From Paenibacillus vini (lineage in GTDB: Bacteria; Bacillota; Bacilli; Paenibacillales; Paenibacillaceae), in NCBI RefSeq assembly GCF_018403325.1, contig NZ_BOSL01000006.1, positions 124,001 to 188,000 on the forward strand: DNA of 64,000 nucleotides, in the 5' to 3' direction. A model generated the notes under the pieces. The model was given only the letters and a program-made list of their open reading frames with translations, was not told the DNA's origin and ran no database searches. Each line of letters opens with the position of its first letter. Positions within the stretch are counted from its first letter, which is position 1. This document shows positions 62,452 to 64,000 of the stretch, one piece after another. Made by a program: the position numbers and the translations under genes.

Positions 62452-63027
62452 ATGAAGACAATTATCTATATGGTTAGGCATGGAGAATCACCATACAATG
62501 AAGGAAATGAAAGAACAAGAGGGCTTACCCCAAAAGGAAAGGCCGATATTGAAAAGGTAACGAAGTTACTTGTAGGTGAAGGAATAGACATGATTATATC
62601 AAGTCCTTATACACGGGCAATTCTTAGTGTTGAGGGATTGGCCAAGCATTTAAACAAAGAGGTTCAGATATTTGAAGATCTTAGAGAGCGTCATTTTGCC
62701 GCAGATCTTATTGAAAATGCAGAGTTAATGTCTAGTATCCGAGAGAGTTTTAATGACCCTGACTATACCTTAATGGGTGGAGAGTCTAATGCTGAGTGTC
62801 AGAATAGAGCAATCGCAATTCTAAAACCGATACTAAATGAGCATAGAGGGAAGAAAATAGCTGTCGGAACCCACGGTCTTGTAATGACTTTGATGATGAA
62901 TCATTTTGATCCGGCTTATGGCTTGGATTTTTTGAATCAATTAACGAAACCGGATATCTATAAAATGCAATTTGAGGATTTAGCATTAAAAGAAGTAACC
63001 AGATTGTGGAATGATGATCTTTCATAA
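62452..63027 (+). CDS. Histidine phosphatase superfamily protein
   Basis: 191 residues; MVRHGESPYNEGN is the phosphohistidine RHG motif, IISSPYTRA and VGTHGLVMTL (second His) follow in family order. AAGGAGG is six bases before the ATG. It may hydrolyse a small phosphate ester or dephosphorylate a sugar phosphate; substrate unknown. Its end overlaps the frame of the next gene upstream of its real start. Confidence 0.87.
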   Translation: MKTIIYMVRHGESPYNEGNERTRGLTPKGKADIEKVTKLLVGEGIDMIISSPYTRAILSVEGLAKHLNKEVQIFEDLRERHFAADLIENAELMSSIRESFNDPDYTLMGGESNAECQNRAIAILKPILNEHRGKKIAVGTHGLVMTLMMNHFDPAYGLDFLNQLTKPDIYKMQFEDLALKEVTRLWNDDLS

Positions 63028-63043
63028 AAAAGGAGAATTGAAC

Positions 63044-63619
63044 ATGAGAAAACTCGTTTTATTTCTGCATTCATCGCTTGATGGCTTTGTTGAAGGGCCG
63101 AACGGTGAAATGGACATTGGTTGGGTTTCCTACGATGCTGACTTGGAAAAACACGCTAAGGAAATTCTGAGTACTGCCGACACGGTCCTTTGGGGACGCG
63201 GGACTTATCAGATGATGTACAGTTACTGGCCTTCCGTGCCTTCGAATCCAGCAGCTTCGGAGCATGAACGCAATCATGCCGAGTGGATCGAGAAGACAGA
63301 CAAAGTCATTTTTTCCACGACGCTGGAGAACGTAGAATGGAACAATTCCAGACTGGTGAAAGAAGATGTTGAGGAAGAGATCAAGAATCTCAAACAGCAG
63401 CCAGGCAAGGATATGGTCATTCTCGGCAGTCCAAGGTTTGCACACTACCTTATGCAGCTTGATTTAATAGATGAGTATAAAATTACGGTTTCTCCCGTCT
63501 TGATCGGCAGCGGTTTGCCGTTATTCCAAGGTCTCAAGGAGAAGATCAATCTTAAACTTATCGAAAACAAGACCTTTGATTCTGGTGCCATAGGTCTCGT
63601 TTACCAGACGATAAGATGA
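63044..63619 (+). CDS. Dihydrofolate reductase-family (RibD C-terminal-like) protein
   Basis: 191 residues from ATG 63044 behind AAAAAAGGAG. LVLFLHSSLDGFVEGPNGEMDIGW, TVLWGRGTYQMM and DMVILGSPRFAHYLMQLDLIDEYKITVSPVLIGSGLPLF are the NADPH-reductase fold of RibD C-terminal domains. Such stand-alone proteins are YwjB/YyaP-like reductases of unknown substrate. Confidence 0.87.
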   Translation: MRKLVLFLHSSLDGFVEGPNGEMDIGWVSYDADLEKHAKEILSTADTVLWGRGTYQMMYSYWPSVPSNPAASEHERNHAEWIEKTDKVIFSTTLENVEWNNSRLVKEDVEEEIKNLKQQPGKDMVILGSPRFAHYLMQLDLIDEYKITVSPVLIGSGLPLFQGLKEKINLKLIENKTFDSGAIGLVYQTIR

Positions 63620-63690
63620 GCTCAGACAACAACACGACCCAGCCTATGATAGGAGCTATCTAAGGCTGGGTCGAGTCGTAGAAACCGTCT
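63618..63690 (+). repeat. Decayed attC-like site (family B)
   Basis: GCTCAGACAACAACACGACCCAGCC...GGCTGGGTCGAGTCGTAG followed by AAACCGTCTAAAGG. The centre is nearly perfect; both outer boxes are lost or degenerate (GTCTAAA). Confidence 0.72.
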
Positions 63691-63705
63691 AAAGGAGTTG
63701 ATATT

Positions 63706-64000
63706 ATGTATCTACACAGAAGTCTTGAAATAGGAGATTTAGAGACGATTTGTTTATTTCCTCAGTCACAAGAAGAATTATTTTATATGAGTCCGAGATT
63801 TGTTTATCCTCTAACTCCAGACCAAATTATGAATTTAGCTAAAGATAGATTTGAACCGACTGTCATTTTAGAGGATGCAAAGAATGAAGTAGTGGCCTAC
63901 GCTAATATTTATGCGGATGAGCTTGAAGAGAATAGTTTTTGGCTAGGAAACGTAATTGTTTCACCAGAAAGCAGGGGGAAGGGAGCATCTCAATATTTAT
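63706..64000 (+). CDS. GNAT-family N-acetyltransferase, N-terminal part
   Basis: Open from ATG 63706 (AAAGGAG upstream) to the window end, 98 codons. The segment AYANIYADELEENSFWLGNVIVSPESRGKGASQYL shows the acetyl-CoA binding strand and loop (R-G-K-G-A). The C-terminal half lies outside the window. Located behind an attC remnant, so probably a former cassette gene. Confidence 0.75.
   Translation, partial: MYLHRSLEIGDLETICLFPQSQEELFYMSPRFVYPLTPDQIMNLAKDRFEPTVILEDAKNEVVAYANIYADELEENSFWLGNVIVSPESRGKGASQYL

Overview
The window looks like a chromosomal segment of a Paenibacillus-type member of the Bacillota. The reasons are AGGAGG-type ribosome binding sites, a YqhG/YqhH pair, a YqzE-like protein, a CwlD-like amidase, a transmembrane AraC-type regulator beside lipoprotein sugar-binding proteins, and a moderate-to-high GC backbone. 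All functional names come from reading the translated sequence; no database was searched.

Layout. (1) 1-10.2 kb is a pectin/oligogalacturonide locus: a divergent membrane-bound AraC-type regulator, two paralogous solute-binding lipoproteins, two CUT1-type permeases, a GH105 unsaturated glucuronyl/galacturonyl hydrolase, a GH28 polygalacturonase and a CE8 pectin methylesterase. (2) 10.3-14.8 kb has two identical tRNA-Leu(CAG) genes flanking a BlaI/M56-peptidase/copper-amine-oxidase-like-domain operon with a nested operator, and a GH5 glucanase. (3) 14.9-25.4 kb is housekeeping: membrane proteins, YibQ-like polysaccharide deacetylase, CwlD-like amidase, YqzE-like protein, a secreted unknown, YqhG/YqhH, and an adenosylcobalamin-dependent ribonucleotide reductase preceded by NrdR-like boxes and three tandem hairpin repeats.

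(4) 25.6-50.6 kb is the exceptional region: an integron-like gene-cassette array. A XerC/D-like tyrosine recombinase (25821-26744) is followed, 93 bp downstream, by an attI-like core and then about 26 attC-like sites separated by AT-rich cassettes, almost all with single genes reading rightward. Each site has an outer 5' box (NNNTAAC) and 3' box (GTTANNN), inner complementary arms and a long variable centre. The 5' box at the end of a cassette is complementary to the 3' box at the start of the same cassette, exactly as expected if cassettes are excised and inserted at G|TT. In addition, the complementarity runs about 7 nt beyond the boxes after a conserved two-base mismatch, which I do not know from classical attC sites. 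Cargo includes GNAT acetyltransferases, NUDIX hydrolases (one cassette present twice, nearly identical), phosphotransferases, lipoproteins, a HEPN-like protein, a toxin-antitoxin pair, a broken retropepsin and several unknowns. The recombinase lacks the insertion typical of IntI, so either a Xer-type enzyme drives this array or an IntI acts from elsewhere. Native integrons are, to my knowledge, not established in Bacillota.

(5) 50.8-61.5 kb returns to backbone-like sequence: a GGDEF diguanylate cyclase, an ascorbate-type PTS (regulator with EIIB and EIIA domains, IIB, IIC) and a two-component-permease ABC importer bracketed by two paralogous binding proteins. (6) 61.5-64 kb holds decayed attC-like remnants with cassette-like genes (deaminase, histidine phosphatase, RibD-type reductase, partial GNAT), suggesting a second, eroded cassette tract.
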